From: an uncultured Sphingorhabdus sp.
GTDB lineage: Bacteria > Pseudomonadota > Alphaproteobacteria > Sphingomonadales > Sphingomonadaceae
NCBI GenBank assembly: GCA_937873665.1
Contig: CALMYW010000517.1
Span: 101,755 to 165,754 of the forward strand
DNA length: 64,000 nucleotides
Reading direction: 5' to 3'
Positions 33,583 to 43,169 of the stretch are shown piece after piece. Made by a program: the position numbers and the translations under genes. Under the pieces are notes generated by a model. The model saw only the letters and a list, made by a program, of their open reading frames with translations. It was not told where the DNA came from and searched no databases. How positions within the stretch are numbered: the first letter of the stretch is position 1; each line of letters opens with the position of its first letter.

Positions 33583-35628
33583 TTAGCGGGGTGGCCCTGA
33601 AAAACCGGCCGCCTCGCGCAACTCATCGGCATTCATCAGGGCGCCGTCGCTCATCACCCATTTGGTCCGCCGCACAGCCGAAATATCCTTCGATGGATCA
33701 CCTTCGACCAGAACCAGATCGGCCTCCTTGCCCACGGTAATTGACCCCGTGGCTGTGTCGGCCCCCACCATCCGCGCAGGCACGATGGTTGCGGTCTGCA
33801 GCGCTTCCCCCGGCGTCAGGCCGGCACGGACATAGAGTTCCAGTTCGCGGGCCAGTTCCAGTCCGCCACCATCGGTTCCGGCAACGATCGGCACACCCGC
33901 TCTATACAGCTTGCTGACCAAGGCTTCCATTTTGGCAAAGCTCGCGCGCCAGTCTGCCCGCGTCACCCCTTCGGGCGGCTGAAAACCACCGACCCGGAAA
34001 TAGCGTTCGGTGGTCGCAGGAAGGGTGCCCTGGAATGCGGCATAAGCCTCCTGCAACTCCCCATTTTCCGGAACATACATTCCTTCAAAGGTCACCAAAG
34101 TCGGATCGACCACGGTCTTTTTTGCAACCATCTTGGCGATCAGCGATTTCATCGGTTCGGCGTCGAGATCGACATCCTTGGCATATTGGCCGGGGCCGTT
34201 GAAGCGGGCGATGCCGTTGCTGACATCGACAACCGAATCGGGCATCGCCTCCATCATCACCATGTTGATGTGGGTCACCTCATCATAGCCCGCATCGATC
34301 GCCTGCGACGGGCGCAGTTTGGCCGGGATATGGCCATGGACATGCAGCCCCAGCTTTTTTGCTTCAGCGACCCCCGCCAGCAACGGCTCCTTCTGCATCG
34401 AGGTGTAGAATTTCACCCCGACAAAGCCCTTTTCCTTTGCCTGCCGCACGGCGGCGATTGCCTGTTCCGGTGTATCTGCCGTTACCGCCATTTGCGCAGC
34501 AAGCGGGCCGGAACCATCGATCAGCATCGACGAATAAATGGCTGGAAAGAGCAATTCCCCGCGCTTGATCCGCCCTGCCCGTTCAACCGTCGAAGCAACA
34601 TCGCCGCCCGGATTGCGGGCGGAGGTTTCGCCCATCGACAGCAGCATCAGCCCCTGACGGTCACTGCCGACATGCATATGCGCATCCCAAAGACCGGGGA
34701 GCAGCGTTTTGCCCCTGCCGTCGATGGTCTTCGCCATGCGCGGAACGCCGATTTTTGTTGCGTCGCCGACCGCCTTGATCCGGCCCTTATCGACCAGCAC
34801 GGTCTGGCCATCGACGAATTTGCCGGAAAGACTGTCGAACAGGCGGACATCGGTGAAGGCGACCGGAATCGGAGAAACCTTGCCGAAGCGTTCGACCATG
34901 GCCGGGTTTTCCGCTGCCAAGGCATCATCCTGCGCCTTGGTGATTTTCTGCATATCACCGGCATAGGCCTTGGGTAGCAGGCCCAGCCACTGCACCGTTC
35001 CGAAAAACTTGCCCTGTTCATCCAGCAGCACCAATGCCGGATCCAGTGACACGCCGTCTATCCGCCACGACGAAATGGTCTTCGCAGTCGGGCCGCTGCC
35101 CACCGGAATATCGACCAGCTTCGACAGCCGCAACTCGCCCGAGGGCAGCAATTTCAATTTGCGCCCGGGCGCCTTGTGCAGCGCCTCGGCGAAATATTTG
35201 AGGTCGGACATTGTCCCGCCCAGCGGCAAATAAAGTGCAGTGCCGTCATATTGGGCTGAACCGCTATCGATCGGCGATTTCCAGACGGCCTTGCCATCGG
35301 CAATTTCGAACGTCTCGGCAACATCGCCCGACGGATTTACCCCGCGCAGGACGATTTTTTCGGGCAAGCCATTGGAGCCAAGCTTGATGACTTCATCGGC
35401 TTCTGTGACCATACCGCGCAACAGGAAACTGATGCGCGAAGCAATCTGGCCGTCGGGCTGGGTCCAGATCGACGCGATTCCATGTTCACCTCCCGAAGAA
35501 ACGATAGCGAAACTCTCTGCATTGTCTGGTGGCGACAGCAATTGCTCCTTCGGAACTTGCGCCGCCAATGGCGTGCTGCACAGCAGCGAGGCGATCAAAA
35601 CAGAGCGGAACTTACGGGCAAGCGTCAT
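33583..35628 (-). CDS. Secreted metal-dependent amidohydrolase
   Basis: 681 residues from the ATG at 35628, which has GGAGGA four bases before it. A signal peptide (RKFRSVLIASLLCSTPLAAQ) begins it. The TIM-barrel amidohydrolase signature HxH is LWDAHMHVGSD, with GVKFYTSM, HVHGHIPA and IVAGTDGGG as later metal positions. A long N-terminal domain of about 250 residues precedes the barrel. Exported amidohydrolases of this type hydrolyse amides or cyclic substrates; the substrate is unknown. Confidence 0.88.
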   Translation of the reverse strand: MTLARKFRSVLIASLLCSTPLAAQVPKEQLLSPPDNAESFAIVSSGGEHGIASIWTQPDGQIASRISFLLRGMVTEADEVIKLGSNGLPEKIVLRGVNPSGDVAETFEIADGKAVWKSPIDSGSAQYDGTALYLPLGGTMSDLKYFAEALHKAPGRKLKLLPSGELRLSKLVDIPVGSGPTAKTISSWRIDGVSLDPALVLLDEQGKFFGTVQWLGLLPKAYAGDMQKITKAQDDALAAENPAMVERFGKVSPIPVAFTDVRLFDSLSGKFVDGQTVLVDKGRIKAVGDATKIGVPRMAKTIDGRGKTLLPGLWDAHMHVGSDRQGLMLLSMGETSARNPGGDVASTVERAGRIKRGELLFPAIYSSMLIDGSGPLAAQMAVTADTPEQAIAAVRQAKEKGFVGVKFYTSMQKEPLLAGVAEAKKLGLHVHGHIPAKLRPSQAIDAGYDEVTHINMVMMEAMPDSVVDVSNGIARFNGPGQYAKDVDLDAEPMKSLIAKMVAKKTVVDPTLVTFEGMYVPENGELQEAYAAFQGTLPATTERYFRVGGFQPPEGVTRADWRASFAKMEALVSKLYRAGVPIVAGTDGGGLELARELELYVRAGLTPGEALQTATIVPARMVGADTATGSITVGKEADLVLVEGDPSKDISAVRRTKWVMSDGALMNADELREAAGFSGPPR

Positions 35629-35725
35629 TCTTTCCTCCCAAGGACAGTTTTCGACGCGACCCATTATTTGGTGCTCACTGCCTATGCGAGGGCCGGCGAA
35701 AGGAAAAGCCCTTTATTGAAGCGAG

Positions 35726-36268
35726 TTAGTCTTTCTTCACCCGCAACGCAGGGACCGCTGCGGCTGCGTCTTCCGGCGTGATGCCCGGCGGCGGGGCAAC
35801 CGAGAGCCTGGCCTCGCCGCGCATAACCCGCGCTGCGCGCTGTATGGCGTCGCGCACCCGGGGATAGACGCCGCAACGGCAAATATTGGTGATCGCCGCG
35901 TCAATATCCGCGTCAGTCGGGCTGGCATTTTTCTTGAGCAGGATCGAAGCCGCCATGATCATACCTGGTGTACAGAAACCGCATTGCACCGCGCCGGCCG
36001 CAACAAACGCCTGCTGCACCGGATGGCTGCGATCAACCGACAGTTTCTCGATTGTGGTCACGAACCGGCCCTCGGCCTCTGCCAGCGTCACGAGGCAGGA
36101 TCGCAATGCCTCTCCATCGATATCGACAATGCAGGCCCCACAATCGCCCTGCCCGCAGCCGAATTTGGTTCCGGTCAGGTTCGAGGCATCGCGCAGCGCC
36201 CATAGCAACGGCGTCTGCGGGTCCATCCGATATTCGACCGGCCGGTCATTGACGGTAAGTTTGGTCAT
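35726..36268 (-). CDS. [2Fe-2S] small subunit of a molybdenum hydroxylase-type oxidoreductase
   Basis: 180 residues with both iron-sulfur domains: the plant-type cluster in FGCGQGDCGACIVDIDG with a later Cys in LRSCLV, and the helical domain in CGFCTPGMIM and CRCGVYPRVRDAI. It is the small subunit of the xanthine dehydrogenase/isoquinoline 1-oxidoreductase group. A molybdenum-binding large subunit is normally the next gene, but here only the amidohydrolase follows, so it looks orphaned within this window. Confidence 0.9.
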   Translation of the reverse strand: MTKLTVNDRPVEYRMDPQTPLLWALRDASNLTGTKFGCGQGDCGACIVDIDGEALRSCLVTLAEAEGRFVTTIEKLSVDRSHPVQQAFVAAGAVQCGFCTPGMIMAASILLKKNASPTDADIDAAITNICRCGVYPRVRDAIQRAARVMRGEARLSVAPPPGITPEDAAAAVPALRVKKD

Positions 36269-36518
36269 CGAATGCGCTCGCTAAACCAGCTTTGCAAACA
36301 GGTCCAGCCGCATTAGACAGCGGACCAGTGGCTGGTTAAACCGTGCGCAACCCGCAGGAAAACGGCATTTCCTCTTGTCATCGCAGACCTTCGGGTATAA
36401 AGGCCCGCTCGGTTCGCCGCCTTCGATGCGCGGCGATTTTCGTTTTTGCAGTCTTTCTGCGGGTTTTCGGCCCGCTAACCGATTCGATTGCGCAAAGAGT
36501 TCGGAGTGTGGATTTTTT

Positions 36519-36725
36519 ATGCAGATTATCGTTCGCGAAAATAATGTGGACCAGGCGCTGCGTGCCCTGAAGAAGAAATTGCAGCGCGAAGGCGTCTATC
36601 GCGAAATGAAGATGCGTCGTCATTACGAAAAGCCGTCGGAAAAGCGCGCCCGCGAAAAGGCCGCTGCTATCCGTCGTGCCCGCAAAATGGAACGCAAAGC
36701 TGCAGAGCGCGACGGCAACAAATAA
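36519..36725 (+). CDS. rpsU: 30S ribosomal protein S21
   Basis: 68 residues, [20 protein letters not shown] at the N-terminus, then a strongly basic tail rich in Arg and Lys ([20 protein letters not shown]), as in S21. It is a component of the small subunit's initiation platform. The start was fixed at the ATG at 36519. About 250 bases with a GC-rich stretch precede it. A strong terminator follows. Confidence 0.96.
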   Translation: MQIIVRENNVDQALRALKKKLQREGVYREMKMRRHYEKPSEKRAREKAAAIRRARKMERKAAERDGNK

Positions 36726-36751
36726 TTGCTGTCGCCAAACGGCAAAAAACA

Positions 36752-36779
36752 GGGCGCCCCTCCGGGCGCTCTTTTTTTT
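36752..36779 (+). terminator. Rho-independent terminator after rpsU
   Basis: An 8-base stem (36752-36759 with 36764-36771) with a four-base loop, followed by eight T. It separates rpsU from the FKBP gene. Confidence 0.93.
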
Positions 36780-36857
36780 GTCTGTAAAGCCGCTAAGAGG
36801 GCGCTGAACTGACTAGAGCAGCGCCAGCCCGCTCCCGAATGAAATAAGGAAACAACC

Positions 36858-37472
36858 ATGTCCGTCACCACCGTACCCATCCAGCCGATCAAAAAGGGTT
36901 CCATCCCCAAATTCTGGGCAGGAATTGCCGTTGTTGCGCTGGCTGGCGCAGGGCTGGCCTGGTGGGGCACGGGTGACATCCGCAGCAAATATGCAACCGA
37001 TGTTCAATATCTGGCCGACAACGCCGATGAAGAAGGCGTAACCGTCACCAAGTCCGGCCTGCAGATAAAGACGATCCAGAGCGGCGAAGGCAAACCGCCG
37101 ACCGACAATGATGTCGCCATGATTTCGATCACGGGCACGCTCCGCGACGGCAAGGTTTTTCAGGAACCTGCTTCCGGTCCCTTCCCCGTTTCGGGTGGCA
37201 TCCCCGGTTTCACCGAAGCTCTCAAGCTGATGCAAAAGGGCGGCAAGTATAAAATCTGGATCCCGAGCGAGATTGGCTATGGCCCCAATGACGTTCCCGA
37301 CCAGAAAACCGGCGAAGTCGCCATTCCCGGTGGAAGTGTGTTGATTTTCGACGTTGAGCTGCAGGATTTCTTGCCGCGCGAACAGTTTGAAGCCGCAATG
37401 CAGCAACAGCAGGAACAGATGCAAAAGGCTGCTGGAGCGGCAGGTGCGGGGGCACCGCCACCGCAAAACTGA
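36858..37472 (+). CDS. FKBP-type peptidyl-prolyl isomerase, membrane-anchored
   Basis: 204 residues. One membrane helix near the N-terminus (WAGIAVVALAGAGLAW) anchors the periplasmic domain. The FKBP core is DGKVFQEPASGPFPVSGGIPGF, then PSEIGYGPNDVPD and GGSVLIFDVELQDF. A Gln/Ala-rich tail ends in PPPQN. It would catalyse proline isomerisation in exported proteins. It lies 79 bases after the rpsU terminator, so it is probably independently transcribed. Confidence 0.93.
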   Translation: MSVTTVPIQPIKKGSIPKFWAGIAVVALAGAGLAWWGTGDIRSKYATDVQYLADNADEEGVTVTKSGLQIKTIQSGEGKPPTDNDVAMISITGTLRDGKVFQEPASGPFPVSGGIPGFTEALKLMQKGGKYKIWIPSEIGYGPNDVPDQKTGEVAIPGGSVLIFDVELQDFLPREQFEAAMQQQQEQMQKAAGAAGAGAPPPQN

Positions 37473-37559
37473 TCCGGTTGCCGGGGTAACACCCGGTTAA
37501 CCGCTTTGCGCTATGACTTTCGGCCTATTGCCCGTTCGCGGGAGGCGAGAGGAAGAGCG

Positions 37560-38483
37560 ATGACTTTCCAGTTCGAACAATTTTCGGCTGCTGTGCGTGC
37601 AGGCGGCAACATCACTGCCTTGGATACACAGGCGTTGCGCCATTGGGCGTGGGCCGACGGCATGCTGTCGCAACGCGATGCGCAGGCCCTGTTCGAGCTG
37701 AATGCCCATGCCGGGTCCAAAGATCCGGAATGGATCGCTTTCTTTACCGAAGCCGTGTGCGATTTCGTGATCGATGGCAGCGAGCCGAAAGGCTATGTCA
37801 GCGAAAAAGACGCACTGTGGGTTATCGAAGAAATTGACAAGGACGGACGCGTTGAAAGTGCCGGCGAACTGGAACTGCTGGTCAAACTGGCGGAAAAGGC
37901 GGTCGACCTGCCCAATGTCCTGAAATTCTACGCGCTTGACCAGATCGAACGCATCATCATCTCCGGCGAAGGCCCGACCCGCAACGGCGATGCGCTGCGA
38001 AACACAGTAACCGCCGCCGAGGCCAATCTGCTGCGTCGTCTGATCTTTGCCTGTGGCAGTCACGGCCCCGCCATCGTCAGCCGTGAAGAGGCCGACATGC
38101 TGTTCCGCATCAAGGATGCCTGCCTTGAAAGCAACAATGCCCCCGAATGGGAAAAGCTGTTCGTACAGGGCGTTGCCAATCACCTGCAGGGCTTCTCTGC
38201 CTACACCCCGCTGACCCGTGAGCGCGCAACCCAACTCGAAAGCTTCATGCGCAGCAGTTCGCCGAGCATCGGGCGCTTCTTCAAACGCATGGGCGATCTG
38301 GACCTGAGCGCGGGATTTGCGGAGATTTTCCGCCCTGCCGAAGCCGCGCGTGATCTCGATTCCGAAGCCGAGGAAGCCGAGGCGATTAGCTTGCCTGAAA
38401 AAGGCTGGCTGGATCATGAAATAGCAAAGCGCGCCGGTGTCGACCGCTATGAGCAGGCCCTGCTGGACTTCGTTGCCAGCTAA
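37560..38483 (+). CDS. Hypothetical protein with a duplicated helical domain
   Basis: 307 residues from the ATG at 37560, with GAGAGGAA five bases before it. Two similar segments are visible: LSQRDAQALFELNAHAGSKD (with PEWIAFFTEAVCDF) near residues 37-70 and VSREEADMLFRIKDACLESN (with PEWEKLFVQGV) near 175-210. Both have an acidic, helix-rich EF-hand/TerB-like flavour, with DKDGRVESAGE between them. No named family. Its stop overlaps the convergent transporter's stop by four bases. Confidence 0.7.
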   Translation: MTFQFEQFSAAVRAGGNITALDTQALRHWAWADGMLSQRDAQALFELNAHAGSKDPEWIAFFTEAVCDFVIDGSEPKGYVSEKDALWVIEEIDKDGRVESAGELELLVKLAEKAVDLPNVLKFYALDQIERIIISGEGPTRNGDALRNTVTAAEANLLRRLIFACGSHGPAIVSREEADMLFRIKDACLESNNAPEWEKLFVQGVANHLQGFSAYTPLTRERATQLESFMRSSSPSIGRFFKRMGDLDLSAGFAEIFRPAEAARDLDSEAEEAEAISLPEKGWLDHEIAKRAGVDRYEQALLDFVAS

Positions 38484-39373
38484 AGCCCGCCGACCAGCGC
38501 CAGAACGACGCCAGCGCCGACAAGCAACAGACCCAGCGCCTCCCCGGGCTTGCGCGCCTCGCGCAAGTAGAAGCGGCTAAAACCAAGCGTCAGGATCACT
38601 TCGACCTGCCCTACCGCGCGCACCAGTGCGACCGGTGCCGTCGCAAAGCCGGTGAACCAACAGGCCGAGCCGAGCGCCGCCAATACCCCCACCTGCCCCG
38701 ATGTGCGCCAGGTCGCAAAAACGCGCGGCAATTGCTCACGCTCGCGCCAGACGACATAGCCACCCTGCATCAACGTCTGCCACGCCTGCACCACCACCAG
38801 CGCCACCAGCGCGGCAAGCAGCTTGTCCGCAGTCGCCAGTTCAAGCGACGCCGACTTGACGAAAATCGAGGTCATGGTGAAACCCAGCCCCGCGCCGAGC
38901 CCGCACAGCGCGGCCGGCTGGACAATATCGGGCACGCGCAATCTTTGCCCGCCCGCCGCAACGATCATCACGCCCGCGACACCCACCGCAATCCCGCCGA
39001 TAGTCAGCCAGCTCAACGTCTCCCCCAGCAGCAGGAATGCGAGCAACGCGCCCTGCATCGCCTCGGTCTTGGCAAAAGCCGTGCCCGCGACATAGTTGCG
39101 ATAGCCGAAAGCCATCAGCAACAGGTTGGTACCGATGATCTGCGCAAATCCGGCTGCGGCGCAATAAGCGACGAAGGGCGTATGGAGGGCAGGAAACTCG
39201 CTACCCTTCCACCCGAGATACAGCGTCAGCAACACTATTCCCACCGGCAAGCCATAGAGATAGCGCACCAGACCCGCCGCATTCACCGAAAGCTCCGCCC
39301 GCACCCGCTGCTGCACCGCGGTGCGCCACGCCTGGAACAGGGCAGCAAGGAGGGTCGCAGGGAGCCAGATCAT
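38480..39373 (-). CDS. DMT-superfamily (EamA-like) transporter
   Basis: 297 residues with about ten membrane segments in two EamA-like halves (SWLTIGGIAVGVAGVMIVAA in the first; the last GEALGLLLVGAGVVLALVGG). It would export a small metabolite or amino acid. Its start overlaps the stop of the NRAMP gene by four bases, so both belong to one operon on the minus strand. Substrate unknown. Confidence 0.87.
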   Translation of the reverse strand: MIWLPATLLAALFQAWRTAVQQRVRAELSVNAAGLVRYLYGLPVGIVLLTLYLGWKGSEFPALHTPFVAYCAAAGFAQIIGTNLLLMAFGYRNYVAGTAFAKTEAMQGALLAFLLLGETLSWLTIGGIAVGVAGVMIVAAGGQRLRVPDIVQPAALCGLGAGLGFTMTSIFVKSASLELATADKLLAALVALVVVQAWQTLMQGGYVVWREREQLPRVFATWRTSGQVGVLAALGSACWFTGFATAPVALVRAVGQVEVILTLGFSRFYLREARKPGEALGLLLVGAGVVLALVGGL

Positions 39374-40629
39374 AGGGTGGCGAAAAAAAAGATCGTCGCC
39401 ACCGCCATAACGGCGGTAGCAATCCAGCCGGTAATCGTCGCCCTTGTGCTTAGCGTCAGGCTATGCATCGCCCGCCGATTGCGCGCGATCAGCATCATCA
39501 CCGCCATCAGCGGCGCGGCGAGTACACCGTTCACCACTGCCGCCCAATAGAGCGCCTTGGCCGGATCAATGCCGATATATTGCAGGCTGACACCAAGCAT
39601 CGTGGTAATCGCTATGGTGCCATAAAACAGCTTGGCCTTGCGCGGCTTGGCATCGAGGCTGCCTTTCAGACCAAACATCTCGGTGACCGCATAGGCCGCC
39701 GAACCGGCCAGCACCGGCACCGCTAGCATGCCAGTACCTATAATACCCAATGCAAAAAGCGCGAAGGCGAAATTGCCAGCTATCGGTCGTAGCGCCTCTG
39801 CCGCCTGTGCAGAGGTTTCGATATCACGAACGCCATTGGCATGCAGTGTTGCTGCGGTAGCGAATACGATCGCCAGCGATACGATCGAGCTGAAGGCCAT
39901 GCCGGTCAGCGTATCGATGCGGATGCGAGTCAGTTCGGGGCCGGCTTCTTTGGGTGTCATAAACAGCGGCTTCACATGGTGGCGCTTCTGCTCCTCAATT
40001 TCCTGTCCGGCTTGCCAGAAAAACAGATAGGGGCTGATGGTGGTTCCCAATATGGCGACGACTGCGGTTGCGTAAGCTCCCGACCATTCGATCTGCGGCA
40101 CGATCAGCGAGGTCAGCGCCTCACCCCAGGGCACCTGCGCTACCATCACAACCGCGACATAGGCAAAGAGCGAAAGCGTCGTCCATTTGAGGATCGCCGA
40201 ATAGCGCTCATAGGACATCCAAACTTCGGTCGCGACACAGATCACGCCAAACATCAACGTATAGAGCCCCAAAGGGCCCCCGATCAAAAGCCCGACAGCC
40301 GCCCCCATTGCGGCCAGATCAGCCCCCAGATTGATTATGTTGGCAACGAGCAGCAACGACACCATCGAAACGAGCAACCAGCGCGGATAATGCCGCCGCA
40401 AATTGCGCGCAATGCCCCCGCCAGTGACGCGTCCAATTTCCGCCGCGACCTCCTGAATCGCGACCATCAACGGAAAGCTGAACAGGAAGGTCCAGCTCAG
40501 GCCATAGCCGAATTGCGCGCCGACCTGGCTGTGCGTGCCGATACCCGACGGATCATCATCCGCCGCCCCGGTCACCAAACCGGGGCCGAGGCGCGAGAGG
40601 AATTGGCGAAATTTGCCCTGTTCGCTCAT
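39370..40629 (-). CDS. NRAMP-family divalent metal transporter
   Basis: 419 residues from the ATG at 40629, about eleven membrane segments. The TM1 metal motif, usually DPGN, reads DDDPSGIGTHSQVGAQFGYG, so the binding Asn is missing, and the TM6 region is GMLAVPVLAGSAAYAV. These differ from manganese-transporting MntH and suggest different selectivity, though I cannot say which. It overlaps the EamA gene. Alternative upstream starts would add a non-homologous tail. Confidence 0.88.
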   Translation of the reverse strand: MSEQGKFRQFLSRLGPGLVTGAADDDPSGIGTHSQVGAQFGYGLSWTFLFSFPLMVAIQEVAAEIGRVTGGGIARNLRRHYPRWLLVSMVSLLLVANIINLGADLAAMGAAVGLLIGGPLGLYTLMFGVICVATEVWMSYERYSAILKWTTLSLFAYVAVVMVAQVPWGEALTSLIVPQIEWSGAYATAVVAILGTTISPYLFFWQAGQEIEEQKRHHVKPLFMTPKEAGPELTRIRIDTLTGMAFSSIVSLAIVFATAATLHANGVRDIETSAQAAEALRPIAGNFAFALFALGIIGTGMLAVPVLAGSAAYAVTEMFGLKGSLDAKPRKAKLFYGTIAITTMLGVSLQYIGIDPAKALYWAAVVNGVLAAPLMAVMMLIARNRRAMHSLTLSTRATITGWIATAVMAVATIFFFATL

Positions 40630-40751
40630 GCGTCGCGGGCTATGGTGGTGACGAGGCGCGCCAAGATGATTGCTTGGAGAATGAAAGGGTTCATGACATC
40701 GTCTTACGCCATAGTCTGGCCAAGACAAGCCAGCGCAGAGGGAGAGCAGCG

Positions 40752-41579
40752 ATGGAATTTGCAGGCAAGACAGCCGTAATCACCGGAGGTGCCTCGGGCA
40801 TAGGCTTTGCGCTTGCCAAGCAGATGGGCAAGGCTGGCGCGCGGATCATCCTGTTTGAACCACGCGAGGAAATGCTGGACGAAGCGGTCGAGGCGCTCAA
40901 GGCACAGGGCATCGATGCCAAATATTTCGCAGGCGACGTGGCGGACGCTGCCGCTGTAGAGGCGCTTGCCGATTTCGCCTGGGCCGAAAATGGGCGCGGC
41001 GACATCATCGTCAACAATGCCGGACTGGGCGGACCACGCGGTGGTATATTCGACACCGATCTTGCGGAGGCACGCGCGCTTTACGACGTGAACTTCTGGG
41101 GCGTGTGGAACGGCATCCAGACCTTCGGCAAACGCTACCGCGCCGATGGCATGCCCGCCGCGATCTACGCCACGGCTTCCGAAAATGCGCTGTTCAACGC
41201 GCTACCGACGGGCGGCGGGGCCTATGTTTCGGGCAAGCATGCGCTGTTCGGGCTGATGGACGTGTTGCGCCGCGAAATCGCCAACAAGCCCGAACTGGCC
41301 AATATCGAAGCAGGCGTCATCATTCCCGGCTGGGTGGCAACCGCACTGTCGCGCAATATGGGCATGGAGGCGGACCGCTTTGCCGAGATGATTTTCCAAC
41401 AGATGCATGCCGGAGAATATTATCTGGTCGCGCACGCCTATAACGTCGTGCGCCTGCGCGAACGCATCGACGAACTCGAAGCCGCCTTCGCCCGCTACGC
41501 CCCGCGCTATGACGGCGACGAGGAGTTTGATGTGCAGCTCTATTATGCGCGACTGGCGGCGGAGCAGGCAGGTGGCTGA
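40752..41579 (+). CDS. SDR-family NAD(P)-dependent oxidoreductase
   Basis: 275 residues with a GGASGIGFALAKQMG nucleotide motif and a YVSGKHALFG catalytic Tyr/Lys pair (GGGAYVSGKHAL). The INN loop is DIIVNNAGLGGPRGG. It is a classical short-chain dehydrogenase. The C-terminal LREYIDEL-type tail is extended relative to FabG. It converges on fumarase and is divergent from the NRAMP operon. Confidence 0.88.
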   Translation: MEFAGKTAVITGGASGIGFALAKQMGKAGARIILFEPREEMLDEAVEALKAQGIDAKYFAGDVADAAAVEALADFAWAENGRGDIIVNNAGLGGPRGGIFDTDLAEARALYDVNFWGVWNGIQTFGKRYRADGMPAAIYATASENALFNALPTGGGAYVSGKHALFGLMDVLRREIANKPELANIEAGVIIPGWVATALSRNMGMEADRFAEMIFQQMHAGEYYLVAHAYNVVRLRERIDELEAAFARYAPRYDGDEEFDVQLYYARLAAEQAGG

Positions 41580-41590
41580 GCGCGAAAACG

Positions 41591-43111
41591 TCAGGCGTTT
41601 TCGAGCAACCCTTCCTCGGCAATCTTTTTCTTCCAGACGAGTGGCGCGCTGGTGTGGACGTTTTCTCCGGTGGAATCGACTGCCACGGTGACGGGGAAGT
41701 CCTGCACCTCGAACTCGTAAATCGCCTCCATGCCAAGGTCTTCGAAGCCGACGACCTTGCTGCCCTTGATCGCGCGTGCGACGAGATAGGCTGCCCCACC
41801 GACCGCCATCAGATAGGCCGACTTGTGCTTGGCAATCGCCTGCGTGGCAGCAGGCCCACGTTCCGCCTTGCCCACGCAGCCGAGCAGGCCCTGTTCGAGC
41901 ATCATGTCCATGAACTTGTCCATGCGCGTCGCGGTGGTGGGGCCGGCGGGACCGACGATTTCCTCACCCACCGGATCGACAGGGCCGACATAATAGATCA
42001 TCCGCCCCTTGAAGCTGACGGGCAGTTCTTCGCCCTTCGCCAGCATGTCGGCGATACGCTTGTGCGCGGCGTCGCGGCCGGTGAGCATCTTGCCGTTGAG
42101 CAGCAGACGTTCGCCTGCCTTCCAGCCGGCAACATCCGCTGCGGTCAGCGTGTCGAGATTGACACGGATCGCCGCACTATCGGGTGCCCATTCGACCTTG
42201 GGCCAATCGTCCAGATTGGGCGCTTCAAGGAAGACCGGACCTTCTCCCTTCAGCGTGAAATGCGCGTGGCGGGTGGCGGCGCAATTGGGGATCATCGCGA
42301 CCGGCTTTGACGCGGCATGGGTCGGATAGTCCATGATCTTCACATCAAGGATGGTCGCCAAGCCGCCCAACCCCTGCGCGCCGATGCCGAGCGCGTTGAC
42401 CTTGTCGAAGATTTCGATGCGCAGCCGCTCGATATCATTCTGCGGCCCGCGTGCCTTCAATTGCGCCATGTCAATCGCGCCCATCAGGCTCTCCTTGGCG
42501 AGCACCATCGCCTTTTCCGCGGTGCCGCCGATGCCGATGCCAAGCATCCCCGGTGGGCACCAGCCAGCACCCATTTGCGGGACCATTTCGAGCACCCAGT
42601 CAACGATGCTATCCGACGGGTTCATCATCTTGAACTTGGTCTTGTTTTCGCTGCCGCCGCCCTTGGCCGCGACGTCGAAGCTCACCTTGTCACCGGGCAC
42701 CATTTCGAGGTGGACGACCGACGGGGTATTGTCGCGTGTGTTAACGCGGGTGAAGGCAGGGTCGGCCAAGATCGAGGCGCGCAGCTTGTTTTCGGGGTGG
42801 AGATAGGCGCGGCGCACGCCTTCATCGATCACTTCCTGCAGGCTACGGTGGCTATCCAGCACGCACTGCTGGCCCCATTTGACGATCACGGTGACGATGC
42901 CGGTATCCTGACAGATCGGCCGATGCCCCTCGGCACACATGCGGCTGTTGGTCAGGATCTGCGCGATCGCATCCTTGGCGGCCGGGCCCTGCTCCTTCTC
43001 ATAGGCCTCACCCAGCGCGCGGATATAATCCATCGGGTGGAAGTAGGAGATGTACTGCAGCGCGTCGGCGACGCTTTCGATGATGTCGTTTTCGCGGATC
43101 GTAACGGTCAT
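41591..43111 (-). CDS. Class I fumarate hydratase ([4Fe-4S])
   Basis: 506 residues, the one-polypeptide class I fumarase of the TCA cycle. The three Fe-S cysteines are in ICQDTGIVTV, GWCPPGMLGIG and NCAATRHAHF. C-terminal KGRMIYYVGPVDPVGEEIV and LGMEAIYEFEV are typical. Cytoplasmic, oxygen-sensitive. The start ATG lies in a short space before the DUF3142 gene on the same strand. Confidence 0.95.
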   Translation of the reverse strand: MTVTIRENDIIESVADALQYISYFHPMDYIRALGEAYEKEQGPAAKDAIAQILTNSRMCAEGHRPICQDTGIVTVIVKWGQQCVLDSHRSLQEVIDEGVRRAYLHPENKLRASILADPAFTRVNTRDNTPSVVHLEMVPGDKVSFDVAAKGGGSENKTKFKMMNPSDSIVDWVLEMVPQMGAGWCPPGMLGIGIGGTAEKAMVLAKESLMGAIDMAQLKARGPQNDIERLRIEIFDKVNALGIGAQGLGGLATILDVKIMDYPTHAASKPVAMIPNCAATRHAHFTLKGEGPVFLEAPNLDDWPKVEWAPDSAAIRVNLDTLTAADVAGWKAGERLLLNGKMLTGRDAAHKRIADMLAKGEELPVSFKGRMIYYVGPVDPVGEEIVGPAGPTTATRMDKFMDMMLEQGLLGCVGKAERGPAATQAIAKHKSAYLMAVGGAAYLVARAIKGSKVVGFEDLGMEAIYEFEVQDFPVTVAVDSTGENVHTSAPLVWKKKIAEEGLLENA

Positions 43112-43169
43112 GGAACAGGCCCTGTTTGCTGGGAGAACGCCATCGCCTTTACGCAGACGTGCGGGATGT

